Of a DNA stretch of 33,284 nt, positions 6,729 to 12,656 are shown piece by piece (position 1 is the first letter of the stretch; the number at the start of each line of letters is the position of its first letter). Made by a program: the position numbers and the translations under genes. The notes beneath the pieces were generated by a model. It was given only the letters and a program-made list of their open reading frames with translations, made no database searches and was not told the origin of the DNA. Origin of the DNA: a virus; IMG/VR virus record IMGVR_UViG_3300030116_006646, positions 1 to 33,284 of that record. The stretch is one strand, 5' to 3'.

Positions 6729-7109
6729 ATGAATAGACCATACAAAGCTTACAAAAAAACAGAAGAAGAAACTAGACTCAATAAAGAGATAGGAAAAAAA
6801 ATTAAAGAAGCAAGATTAAATCATGTTGTTATGTATGAAGTTGAACAAGACATGAATGGAGAAAGTTTTATTGTAAAACAAGCTAGAAAAAAATTAGTTA
6901 CACAAAGCGAATTATCTAAACAAATCGGCGTAACTTTCCAACAAATCCAAAAGTATGAAAAAGGACAAAATGGAATTAGTTCTACTAAGCTTTTAAAAAT
7001 TAGTCGTTTTTTTAAAAAACCACTTGCTTATTTTGTAAGTGGTGCAAATGAATTGTTAGGTCAAGACGTTCCACCTAATAATAACCCAACAGCTCCCTCT
7101 TTAAATTAG
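6729..7109 (+). CDS. Cro/CI-type helix-turn-helix regulator
   Basis: 126 residues from the ATG at 6729, chosen because AAGGAGAGAGG sits just before it; a start at 6702 has none. The helix-turn-helix spans about residues 50-100: KLVTQSELSKQIGVTFQQIQ, then KYEKGQNGISSTKLLKISRF, closing with PLAYFVSG. This HTH_3 fold is the class of phage repressors and Cro proteins. A helix resembling the usual first helix (IGKKIKEARL, 21-30) is separated from the rest by about 25 extra residues. Last gene before the tandem terminators. It likely controls lysogeny; the operator is not identified. Confidence 0.8.
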   Translation: MNRPYKAYKKTEEETRLNKEIGKKIKEARLNHVVMYEVEQDMNGESFIVKQARKKLVTQSELSKQIGVTFQQIQKYEKGQNGISSTKLLKISRFFKKPLAYFVSGANELLGQDVPPNNNPTAPSLN

Positions 7110-7159
7110 AGTCAATGGGTAACTATAAAAGTGAGTGTCAATAAAATGTGAAAACAACT

Positions 7160-7195
7160 GATAAGTGCTTTGTAACCACTTATCTTTTATTTTGT
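7160..7195 (+). terminator. Terminator hairpin 1 after the plus operon
   Basis: A perfect 8-bp stem GATAAGTG/CACTTATC with a 9-base loop, followed by TTTTATTTTG. The first of two stem-loops ending the plus-strand operon. Confidence 0.65.
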
Positions 7196-7206
7196 TGTGT
7201 ATGAGA

Positions 7207-7234
7207 GGGGGAGAGAAATCTCCCCCTTTTTTTT
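7207..7234 (+). terminator. Strong rho-independent terminator 2
   Basis: Stem GGGGGAGA/TCTCCCCC (8 bp) closed by a GAAA (GNRA) tetraloop and followed by eight T. A textbook intrinsic terminator, very GC-rich against its surroundings. The next small gene starts right after the T run. Confidence 0.9.
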
Positions 7235-7405
7235 ATGTATTTTGTAATTTGGAAACCTAAAGATAAATTTACTCTTTACTCAAACACCATATTTGCTTTA
7301 GAAAAAGAAGCTAGAGAATTTGCTAAAAAAAGTATTAAACGAAAAATAGAATGGGATGTAGTTCTCTATAATAGTGAGAACTACGATAAGTATTGGTACA
7401 AATAA
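7235..7405 (+). CDS. Unknown 56-aa protein directly after the terminator
   Basis: ATG immediately after the terminator T run, reading MYFVIWKPKDKFTLY and ending YDKYWYK. Aromatic- and charge-rich, with a plausible beta-beta-alpha pattern (YFVIW, FTLYS, then an EKEAREFAKKSI helix). There is no ribosome site other than the GGGGGAGA in the terminator stem, so expression may depend on read-through or be leaderless. No family recognised. It could be spurious, though its composition is protein-like. Confidence 0.5.
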   Translation: MYFVIWKPKDKFTLYSNTIFALEKEAREFAKKSIKRKIEWDVVLYNSENYDKYWYK

Positions 7406-7460
7406 TTAATTATTAATTAAATAATAACTAAGTGCTACTAACTCTATAATAATAATAGCT

Positions 7461-7628
7461 TCAATCATTTTTATTAATATGCTTAATTGCATCTTTCTCA
7501 TTTATAAAAAATTTTTTAGTAAATAGCTCTTTATTTACATTATTTATAAATACACTTAATTTATATTTTTTAACTCTTTTACTTCCATGATTAACTCTAT
7601 AAACGTATAGATCATTTTTTGTTGTCAT
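7461..7628 (-). CDS. Unknown 55-aa protein, last of the integrase operon
   Basis: ATG at 7628 with AGAGG just upstream (inside the previous gene, 17-base overlap). It reads MTTKNDLYVYRVNHG and ends INEKDAIKHINKND. The pattern of two strands followed by a helix resembles small AP2/Arm-type domains or the 56-aa protein encoded at 7235 on the other strand. No function assigned. Confidence 0.65.
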   Translation of the reverse strand: MTTKNDLYVYRVNHGSKRVKKYKLSVFINNVNKELFTKKFFINEKDAIKHINKND

Positions 7629-7881
7629 GTTCCTCTCCCTTTTTTTTTATAAAATGTTCATATTTTAAGTAGCTATTTTGTTTAGCTAAATTTTTAATTT
7701 TAATATTTACTTCTTGTTTTAAAGTTTTTGCATTATTGTAAATTTCAAACAATAATTTAGCTTGTTCATCTATTTTATGAATATCTTCATAATAAGATGT
7801 ATTTAAAAGTTTAATTTTAAATTTATGTATTAATTCAAGAAGTTTATTAAACTTAATGCTATTTCTTGTTTTTTTAATCAT
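7612..7881 (-). CDS. Unknown helical protein in the integrase operon
   Basis: 89 residues from the ATG at 7881; the frame runs on to a TTG at 7908, but the ATGATTAA overlap with the upstream stop favours 7881. Lys/Asn/Leu-rich and mostly helical (KLLELIHKFKIKLL, EQAKLLFEIYNNAKTLKQ), likely coiled coil. Not recognised. The position after integrase would suit a directionality or lysogeny accessory, but no winged helix is visible. Confidence 0.55.
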   Translation of the reverse strand: MIKKTRNSIKFNKLLELIHKFKIKLLNTSYYEDIHKIDEQAKLLFEIYNNAKTLKQEVNIKIKNLAKQNSYLKYEHFIKKKGEEHDNKK

Positions 7882-8083
7882 TTTTTTTATTGGTTGTAGG
7901 TTGTTCAATTATGTGATCTGAGTGCAAAATACCTCTATGTATATAATCTCTACCAGATCCTTTGTTCGGTGGAATATTTTTTCCACAAAGCCTACCCCCC
8001 TTACAAGCTTTAGTATATTCTCCTTGCACATCTATATTTTTTTTAGCCAACGCTTCTGCTACTGCTTTTGCTATTATATCCAT
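7874..8083 (-). CDS. Unknown small protein downstream of integrase
   Basis: 69 residues with the strong ribosome site GGAGAGAG before the ATG. A short N-terminal helix (IIAKAVAEALAKKNIDVQ) is followed by a Gly/Cys/Lys/His-rich part with CKGGRLCG and HRGILHSDHIIEQ that may bind metal or nucleic acid. Ten bases after integrase in transcription order. Possibly an excisionase-type or regulatory protein (inference only). Confidence 0.6.
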   Translation of the reverse strand: MDIIAKAVAEALAKKNIDVQGEYTKACKGGRLCGKNIPPNKGSGRDYIHRGILHSDHIIEQPTTNKKND

Positions 8084-8093
8084 ATCTCTCTCC

Positions 8094-9260
8094 TTATTTC
8101 CAATTAAAGTGTTTGTTTTGATAATCTACGTTTTCAACTTCTTTCTCACTCTTGAGATATAAAGCTATGTAGTTATCTTGGACAAAATCTATTGACTTAT
8201 CTCCAAGTGCTTTGGCTAAGTCGATAGCGTTTTTGTATTTAGACGTATAAGCCCAAAAACTAGCCGTATAATGCCTAAAGAAGTAACCTTTACGCTTAAT
8301 TGGTAGCGTAAGGTCTAATTTCTTTAAACTCTTGTCTATGCCTCTAATAATGGCTTCTAGGCGTATAGGTGAGTTAGTTTTATCTAAAAATAGATAATTC
8401 TGGTCCTTTGGCAAGGTTTTGACATATTTGTTAATTTCATCCCTTAGATCGTTAGAAATTACTAATTGTCTAAAACCATTATCAGTTTTTGGATCACCTA
8501 TTTTTTTAGTACCACTCTTAACTGATTTATTAATATCAATAATTGGTGGTAAATTAGAACTAGCATTAAAGTTTAGCAAGTCATCTAGGGTTAAGCATCT
8601 AGCCTCACTTGGCCTTAATGCACACTCTAAAAGGATTTTGCATATTAATTTAACTTCGTATCTTGGAATATTATGGATAATCTTTTTTATTAAATCCATG
8701 TTCCAATATTCAAAATCAATACGTTCTGGTTTTGTTCTACTAGTAACAACCATAGTCATCCAATTAGCATCTTTGCAAATATTACGTTTTATTTTTCTAT
8801 TTGGTGGATCAACTTGGTTTTGTAGAATAGCTGATAAAGTATTAAATATTTTTCTAATAGTTTTAGCTTTTAAATCATTATTAAATAGTTTGTCGGTTAA
8901 GTATTTGACAAAACCATTAATCTCTTGCTCACCTATTTTTCTAATATCTACATTATTAAAGTATGGCAAAATGTGATTAGTGTAAAAACTACCATAATCT
9001 TTTGCATGGCCAACCTCAATAACACCCTCTCTAATCTTATATTTAAGTCTTTTGTAAAAAGATTCATAAGCTTCATTTAAAGTTATTTCTTGTGAGTCAA
9101 ACTTAGTAAAGCCTACTTCTTGTATTTTTTCTTCAGCTTTTTCCTTACAATCTTTGTAAGTGTTTTTAGTTATAGATTTTGGTTTTGTATCATTACCAAT
9201 GTATTTCCATCTAAATCTTCTTTTACCATTTAGATAAACAGGTCTTATATTTAGTTCCAT
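8094..9260 (-). CDS. int: Tyrosine recombinase integrase
   Basis: 388 residues, full length for a phage integrase: an N-terminal arm-type region (MELNIRPVYLNGKRRFRWKY), a SAM-like core-binding domain (about 60-165) and a catalytic domain. Catalytic residues: R216 in CALRPSEARCL, a probable Lys in GDPKTDNGFR, R329 in YFFRHYTAS, and nucleophile Y364 in DNYIAL. The box II histidine of the usual HxxR is a Tyr (Y326), and the usual H/W before the nucleophile is D354 (LGDKS). It would insert the phage into the host chromosome. AAGGAG precedes the ATG. It shows that the phage is temperate. Confidence 0.92.
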   Translation of the reverse strand: MELNIRPVYLNGKRRFRWKYIGNDTKPKSITKNTYKDCKEKAEEKIQEVGFTKFDSQEITLNEAYESFYKRLKYKIREGVIEVGHAKDYGSFYTNHILPYFNNVDIRKIGEQEINGFVKYLTDKLFNNDLKAKTIRKIFNTLSAILQNQVDPPNRKIKRNICKDANWMTMVVTSRTKPERIDFEYWNMDLIKKIIHNIPRYEVKLICKILLECALRPSEARCLTLDDLLNFNASSNLPPIIDINKSVKSGTKKIGDPKTDNGFRQLVISNDLRDEINKYVKTLPKDQNYLFLDKTNSPIRLEAIIRGIDKSLKKLDLTLPIKRKGYFFRHYTASFWAYTSKYKNAIDLAKALGDKSIDFVQDNYIALYLKSEKEVENVDYQNKHFNWK

Positions 9261-9288
9261 TTTTTCTCTCCTTATAGGTTATATAAAA

Positions 9289-9317
9289 GTTATATATAAG
9301 ATATAGACAAATTGCAA
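9289..9317 (-). promoter_or_regulatory. Integrase promoter
   Basis: Minus-strand -35 TTGCAA (9317-9312), 17-base spacer, -10 TATAAC (9294-9289), then AAGGAG and the integrase ATG 29 bases further on. Good spacing and a five-of-six -10 match. Confidence 0.55.
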
Positions 9318-9365
9318 TAAATCAATTGACAAAAAAAATGGCTAAAAACCTTGTATTTCGGACAT

Positions 9366-9412
9366 AAAAAAAGAGCCAAAACGAACCATTTTTGATTCAT
9401 TTTGGCTTTTTT
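9366..9412. terminator. Bidirectional terminator between late block and integrase
   Basis: Stem AGCCAAAAcGAA pairs with TTCaTTTTGGCT (9374-9407, one mismatch, loop about 10 bases). Six T follow on the plus strand and seven A precede it, so it can end transcription both ways. It is placed to stop the long leftward late transcript before the integrase operon. Confidence 0.8.
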
Positions 9413-9436
9413 AATAATTTACCCACCACTATCCCA

Positions 9437-9468
9437 TTTGATTAGATCAAATCATGATCGTTAGATCA
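9437..9468. promoter_or_regulatory. Pair of GATC palindromes, possible operator or att-related site
   Basis: Two adjacent palindromes: TTTGAT-TAG-ATCAAA (9437-9451) and TGATC-GTTA-GATCA (9455-9468), with TTAGATCA repeated directly at 9442 and 9461. They lie in the non-coding gap between the last late gene and the terminator. Suitable for a dimeric regulator or a recombination accessory protein; identity unknown. Confidence 0.4.
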
Positions 9469-9481
9469 CATCCTATTCGGT

Positions 9482-9640
9482 TTAAGCTCTAGCTGTTTTA
9501 GATGCTCTTTTCAAAGCTACGTCAGATACAGTACCTTTGCCTTTTCGACTAGTACCTGCCTTTTTTCTTTTGTTCATGTAATAGTACAAACCTTTTTTTG
9601 CAGTTCGACCATCTTTAGTTCTATGATAACCTTTTTTCAT
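9482..9640 (-). CDS. Small basic conserved phage protein (52 aa)
   Basis: ATG at 9640 reads MKKGYHRTKDGRTAKKG and continues LYYYMNKRKKAGTSRKGKG to a final Ala/Arg-rich helix. KKGYH-x-x-x-DG is a start I recognise from many small marine phage proteins encoded near virion genes. Strongly basic, perhaps associated with packaged DNA. Last gene of the late block; only 3 bases from the previous gene. Confidence 0.75.
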   Translation of the reverse strand: MKKGYHRTKDGRTAKKGLYYYMNKRKKAGTSRKGKGTVSDVALKRASKTARA

Positions 9641-9643
9641 AAT

Positions 9644-9904
9644 TTACATCCATGCCTTTCTTGACCAATAGTTAGCTGATAAAGTTTTTTGACCACTTGT
9701 TTTAATTCCACCACTTCTAGCCAAATAACTTTTTCTAGCTTTAGGGTTATTTTTTCTGATCTTCATATTAGGATCGCCAAAAGTAACTTTATTGACTTTC
9801 CCTGTTTTTTTATTTTTTACATACACTCCACTTTTTTTAGAACTGCCTTTAGGCAATCTAAAAGGTTTATTAAGTGTAACTTTTCTTCCTTGATATATAG
9901 CCAT
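9644..9904 (-). CDS. DUF6321/DUF5872-like conserved phage protein
   Basis: 86 residues with the landmark pattern KPFRLPKGSSKKSGVYVKN, then KVTFGDPNMKIRKNNPKARKSY, and an end near LSANYWSRKAWM. This KPFR...GDPNM...NYWS layout is a recurring small phage family of unknown function, found near head genes in many marine phages. Very basic. Its start overlaps the preceding stop by one base. The family name is from memory, not a search. Confidence 0.7.
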   Translation of the reverse strand: MAIYQGRKVTLNKPFRLPKGSSKKSGVYVKNKKTGKVNKVTFGDPNMKIRKNNPKARKSYLARSGGIKTSGQKTLSANYWSRKAWM

Positions 9905-10140
9905 TACGTTTTAACCTTTGGTTTTGGTGGTGGAACAACAATTTCTTTACAATCAAACTTGATATAAATTCCACTTGTATTTACATCATGCTTACCTATT
10001 TCTATTAATTTTTCGTAAGATTTATTGTAACCATCTAAAAGACAAGTATAATCATCTTCAAAAGGATCAGGTATTATAATTGGGTTAAGACAAGTGTTAG
10101 CCACACTACTACACAAATATAATACTAAGAATACTTTCAT
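9904..10140 (-). CDS. Small exported Cys/Pro protein
   Basis: 78 residues with a signal peptide (MKVFLVLYLCSSVANTC), four cysteines (C10, C17, C33, C64) and a proline-rich tail (VVPPPKPKVKT). No good lipobox: the residues before C10 and C17 do not fit. Next to the holin/endolysin group, so an outer-membrane spanin-like role is possible but unproven. Such exported proteins recur in marine podoviruses. ATGA overlap with the upstream gene. Confidence 0.6.
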   Translation of the reverse strand: MKVFLVLYLCSSVANTCLNPIIIPDPFEDDYTCLLDGYNKSYEKLIEIGKHDVNTSGIYIKFDCKEIVVPPPKPKVKT

Positions 10141-10349
10141 TCATTGTCTTTCTCTAATTGCTCTTGTAACTCTTTTATTTTCTTGTTTGCATCCTCTAGG
10201 TCTTTGTTAGAATGTTCTAACTTTTGTAAGCACCTTTTGTTTGCACTATCTTTAGATTTACCAGCGTCTTGCAACTCTGATATTTCTTGTTTTAAAATAC
10301 GAATTTGATCTTTATATTCGTTTAATAAATCTAGGTTGTTATCCGACAT
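10137..10349 (-). CDS. Small coiled-coil protein
   Basis: 70 residues, almost entirely heptad-like (LLNEYKDQIRILKQEISEL, then a second helix ending LQEQLEKDNE), with one Cys. No signal or membrane segment. Between the exported Cys/Pro protein and the holin-like gene, overlapping both. A soluble coiled-coil partner of the lysis or virion proteins; not recognised. Confidence 0.6.
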   Translation of the reverse strand: MSDNNLDLLNEYKDQIRILKQEISELQDAGKSKDSANKRCLQKLEHSNKDLEDANKKIKELQEQLEKDNE

Positions 10350-10741
10350 TATTTCTTACTAGAAATGCCACCCTTAAATATTTGAGTGCCTTTAATACCA
10401 TAAATACTAGCAACAACTAAAATCCACAGATTAGTGAACCAGCTCGGCAAGTTTGAAAAGTGATCGAAAAAAACATTTATTTTATTCATGACTTCTACGT
10501 CATCACTTATAACGCCATATGCAAGGACCAGTATCGGCAAAGTCAGAATTAAAAGTACAGCTTCGTCTTTCCAGTCAGATTGTCTAGCTTCTAACAATTT
10601 TCCACTGTACTCAAGTTCACCGTTTGCCATTCGCTCTGCATGTTTAGCCTGAGCATTGGCCATCATCATTTTAGTTTCTTGTTTCTTTTTATAAATATGA
10701 CTTCCTGCGTTTAACGCTAGTTTAATTGCACTTAACCACAT
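10349..10741 (-). CDS. Holin-like membrane protein
   Basis: 130 residues: an amphipathic N-terminus (WLSAIKLALNAGSHIYK), a charged helix, then the sequence SDWKDEAV leading into hydrophobic segments at about 61-78 and 102-116. The W-L-S...SWKDE...membrane layout resembles the 3TM holin family of gene transfer agents and marine phages (PF11351-like). It directly follows the endolysin gene and has TAAGGAG before the ATG. It would form the inner-membrane lesion that releases endolysin; by sequence alone the assignment is moderate. Confidence 0.65.
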   Translation of the reverse strand: MWLSAIKLALNAGSHIYKKKQETKMMMANAQAKHAERMANGELEYSGKLLEARQSDWKDEAVLLILTLPILVLAYGVISDDVEVMNKINVFFDHFSNLPSWFTNLWILVVASIYGIKGTQIFKGGISSKK

Positions 10742-10750
10742 AGTTACTCC

Positions 10751-11179
10751 TTATAGTTTTGCACTCCGCATTTTACCTGCTAATTTACCAGCTCTTGCTG
10801 GAGTTTGTTTAGCCCATAGTGAGTCAAGCATTTGAAATGATGCTTCACCATAATCTTCGCTATCCAAAGCTTTCCACATATTTTTAAATTTAGATACGCC
10901 ACCAATTCCTAATTGAAATACCATCTCAATAATTACTTCTTTAGCAACATCATTGATTGGTCTATTTTCTATTAGTGTAAGGGCGTTATGATGAGCATTA
11001 TCAAAATCTTTATTAAAGATTTCTTCTAAATACTCTTTTTCATATTTTTTATCATCTTCCCAATGATCCTCTACACATAGATGACCATAGCCGATTGTTC
11101 GTTTCCCAAGACTGTCTTTATAAACTACATCTCTAAAACCCTCATGTAATTTAACTTCTTCTTTTAATGTTTCGTACAT
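10751..11179 (-). CDS. T4-lysozyme-type endolysin
   Basis: 142 residues, glycoside hydrolase family 24 (muramidase). The catalytic triad is E13, D22 and T28 with the exact T4 spacing, in HEGFRDVVYKDSLGKRTIGY and followed by GH. The family's later helices are seen in FQLGIGGVSKFKNMWKAL and WAKQTPARAGKLA. Cleaves the MurNAc-GlcNAc bond of peptidoglycan at the end of infection. No signal peptide, so it needs a holin; the holin-like gene follows ten bases later. CGGAG precedes the ATG. Confidence 0.93.
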   Translation of the reverse strand: MYETLKEEVKLHEGFRDVVYKDSLGKRTIGYGHLCVEDHWEDDKKYEKEYLEEIFNKDFDNAHHNALTLIENRPINDVAKEVIIEMVFQLGIGGVSKFKNMWKALDSEDYGEASFQMLDSLWAKQTPARAGKLAGKMRSAKL

Positions 11180-11233
11180 TTATTCTCCGTTTCAATTTTG
11201 TTGTGAATTTGATTCTTATTCTAAATGCGTAAC

Positions 11234-11262
11234 CATAGAGTCTTCTAAAAAAACACTCTATG
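11234..11262. other. Stem-loop upstream of the endolysin gene
   Basis: Perfect 8-bp stem CATAGAGT/ACTCTATG with a 13-base A-rich (T-rich on the mRNA strand) loop, in the 115-base gap before endolysin. It is not followed by a T run, so an RNA processing or translational control element is more likely than a terminator. The rest of the gap shows no convincing gene. Confidence 0.5.
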
Positions 11263-11294
11263 CTTAATAATATCCTCTCCATCATCGTCAACTC

Positions 11295-11495
11295 CTAGCA
11301 TTTGCAAACCTCACAAGTACATAATTCACCATCGTAAAAATGACTATGTAAAATTTCTTTACAATGACACTTGCATTGACAATTTTTACATTTTCTTTTT
11401 TTTCTTTTTTTTGGCTTTGGAAAAAACACTTTGTCTAAATGTTCAGAAAATGTATCTAGCCAACCAAAAAATGTGTATAAAATTCTATCTAACAT
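11295..11495 (-). CDS. Cysteine-rich protein, possible metal binder
   Basis: 66 residues. An N-terminal helix (LDRILYTFFGWLDTFSEHL) leads into VFFPKPKKRKKRK, then nine Cys and several His in the last 32 residues: CKNCQCKCHC and CTCEVCKC. Could bind two zinc ions or an Fe-S cluster. The FPKPKKRKK motif recurs in small marine phage proteins at this locus (from memory). The start overlaps the previous gene's end by 11 bases. Confidence 0.65.
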   Translation of the reverse strand: MLDRILYTFFGWLDTFSEHLDKVFFPKPKKRKKRKCKNCQCKCHCKEILHSHFYDGELCTCEVCKC

Positions 11496-11601
11496 TTTGT
11501 AATTTTTTTCTATCGTATAACTTTTTGCTTTTAATAATTTTTTTTGAAAAATTTTTTAGTTGTTTAGCAATAGGATTACGTTTTTTATTTATTTTTTGCA
11601 T
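11485..11601 (-). CDS. Very small basic phage protein (38 aa)
   Basis: ATG at 11601 reads MQKINKKRNPIAKQL and ends YDRKKLQNVR. The KRNP-[IV]-AK...Y-x-RKK pattern matches a common tiny marine phage protein (DUF7230-like, from memory). 14 of 38 residues are Lys or Arg. It overlaps the genes on both sides, which supports it despite its size. Confidence 0.65.
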   Translation of the reverse strand: MQKINKKRNPIAKQLKNFSKKIIKSKKLYDRKKLQNVR

Positions 11602-11813
11602 TACTCTAAAATAAGTTTTTTAATAGAGTATGAACCATCTATATTCTTTTCTAATTCAGCTTTTGTTTTGATACATCTATACTCAACACTATCCGATGTA
11701 TTTCTGCTAGCCTGACGTTTGCCTTTAAGACATGAACTTAAATCAGGTTGCAATCTTGCCTCTGTAATTTCATTATTAACTAATAAAAGTAATGCTATAA
11801 CTACTTGCTCCAT
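11601..11813 (-). CDS. Small exported protein, spanin-like candidate
   Basis: 70 residues with a short hydrophobic start (MEQVVIALLLLVNNEI), then two cysteines (C28 in SSCLKGKRQA and C47 in YRCIKTKAELEKN) and a final GSYSIKKLILE. Recognised as a recurring marine phage small protein of unknown role. The TAATG overlap ties it to the membrane coiled-coil gene upstream. The pair could be spanins, but no lipobox is present. Confidence 0.6.
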   Translation of the reverse strand: MEQVVIALLLLVNNEITEARLQPDLSSCLKGKRQASRNTSDSVEYRCIKTKAELEKNIDGSYSIKKLILE

Positions 11814-12181
11814 TAATGACTCCCATTTGCTCTTACTTTGTCTTTAATATTTTCTAATTGTTCTTTAATTTTTTCTATATCTTTCATAGCGTAATTAATA
11901 TTGACATTATTATTTCTCATAAGTTCCATTTCTTCTTGGATGCTTTCTACTTGAGATGCGATATGTTCCAACAGCATAAATTGTTCTTGGTCAGTTGGTT
12001 TTTGCTCAGATTTTTTTAAGAGATCAGCGTTAAATAATTCTCTACTAGTTTCTAAACTTCCTATTCGGTTTTCTAATTCAAAAAAACTAACAGTTGCTAC
12101 AACTGCCCCAGCTACAATCATAATTAAATTTTTAGCTGGTAATTGAATTCCTGTGTCCTCAGACAGTTTTAAATTTTTCAT
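11813..12181 (-). CDS. Membrane-anchored coiled-coil protein (Rz-like topology)
   Basis: 122 residues: about 17 polar residues, one membrane segment (NLIMIVAGAVVATVSFF, 18-34), then a long periplasmic coiled coil (about 37-116, for example MKDIEKIKEQLENIKDKV). This is the topology of inner-membrane spanins (Rz), though sequence alone cannot prove it. It overlaps the nuclease-like gene (ATGA) and the exported Cys gene (TAATG). Confidence 0.6.
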   Translation of the reverse strand: MKNLKLSEDTGIQLPAKNLIMIVAGAVVATVSFFELENRIGSLETSRELFNADLLKKSEQKPTDQEQFMLLEHIASQVESIQEEMELMRNNNVNINYAMKDIEKIKEQLENIKDKVRANGSH

Positions 12182-12513
12182 ATTTTATTTCCATGATCAA
12201 CCATGATAATTTTAATACCTAGTTTTTTTTGTTTAGGTGTAGGAACTCTCCAAATCTTTCGCCTATATGATTTGACGTTTTTTCTATAAGTATTCGTTTT
12301 AATATCAACAAGTTCAATCTTACCACTAGGGCTTACCAACACTAAGTCAAATGGACATTGAGGGTTACAACTTTGAGCAACCCAATAACCTTGTTTGGTA
12401 AAATCAACAATACATTGATGTTCACCAACTACGCCTTTTTGCGATGTGTTTAACTTAGTAGATTTGATATTAGATTGAGCAAGGTTGATAGACTTATCAA
12501 TCCTACTGCCCAT
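12178..12513 (-). CDS. PD-(D/E)XK endonuclease/resolvase-like protein
   Basis: 111 residues with a complete nuclease motif set: G30-E31 in KGVVGEH, D56 in PFDLVLV, D70-I-K72 in ELVDIKT, then basic residues (YRKNVKSYRRK). This is the Hjc-like/phage resolvase or repair-nuclease pattern. The first 30 residues are a polar lead. There is no other Met before the core, so the ATG at 12513 stands even though it lies 64 bases inside the previous gene. It could trim branched DNA before packaging. Odd place, between ejection and lysis genes. Confidence 0.65.
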   Translation of the reverse strand: MGSRIDKSINLAQSNIKSTKLNTSQKGVVGEHQCIVDFTKQGYWVAQSCNPQCPFDLVLVSPSGKIELVDIKTNTYRKNVKSYRRKIWRVPTPKQKKLGIKIIMVDHGNKI

Positions 12514-12656
12514 AATAATTTATAAATAGAACTCACTTTAGCGTCTAAGTGAGCTAAGTGATTATCTTTTATAGTTGATATTTTGTTGTGTATTAATTTT
12601 ATTTCACCTTGTAACTTAATAATTTGCTCTGAGTTTTTTTGTGATTGTGTGGCCAT
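12450..12656 (-). CDS. Tail-anchored coiled-coil membrane protein (XhlA-like)
   Basis: 68 residues: a polar helix with heptads (EQIIKLQGEIKLIHNKIS) followed by a C-terminal membrane segment (LLWAVGLISLSTLLNLI). The layout matches XhlA-type holin helper proteins. TAATG overlap with the 817-aa gene. Its last 64 bases also encode the start of the nuclease-like protein in another frame. Confidence 0.6.
   Translation of the reverse strand: MATQSQKNSEQIIKLQGEIKLIHNKISTIKDNHLAHLDAKVSSIYKLLWAVGLISLSTLLNLISNLLS

Noticed and set aside
8419-8976. Plus-strand open frame of 185 codons within the integrase region, and similar plus-strand frames within the head, tail and ejection genes (for example 14754-15128, 21252-21554, 30679-30954, 31276-31665)
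   Set aside because: They are antisense to strongly supported genes, mostly Leu/Ile/Ser/Phe-rich as expected for mirror frames of A+T-rich genes, and lack ribosome sites.
9326-9356. TTGACA as a -35 element on the plus strand
   Set aside because: The only -10 candidate (TTGTAT) is 19 bases away, and it would fire straight into the terminator with no gene behind it.
11158-11289. 44-codon minus frame (MMERILLSIE...) spanning the gap before endolysin
   Set aside because: It runs through the hairpin and into the endolysin start, and has no ribosome site or family resemblance. Possible but not supported.
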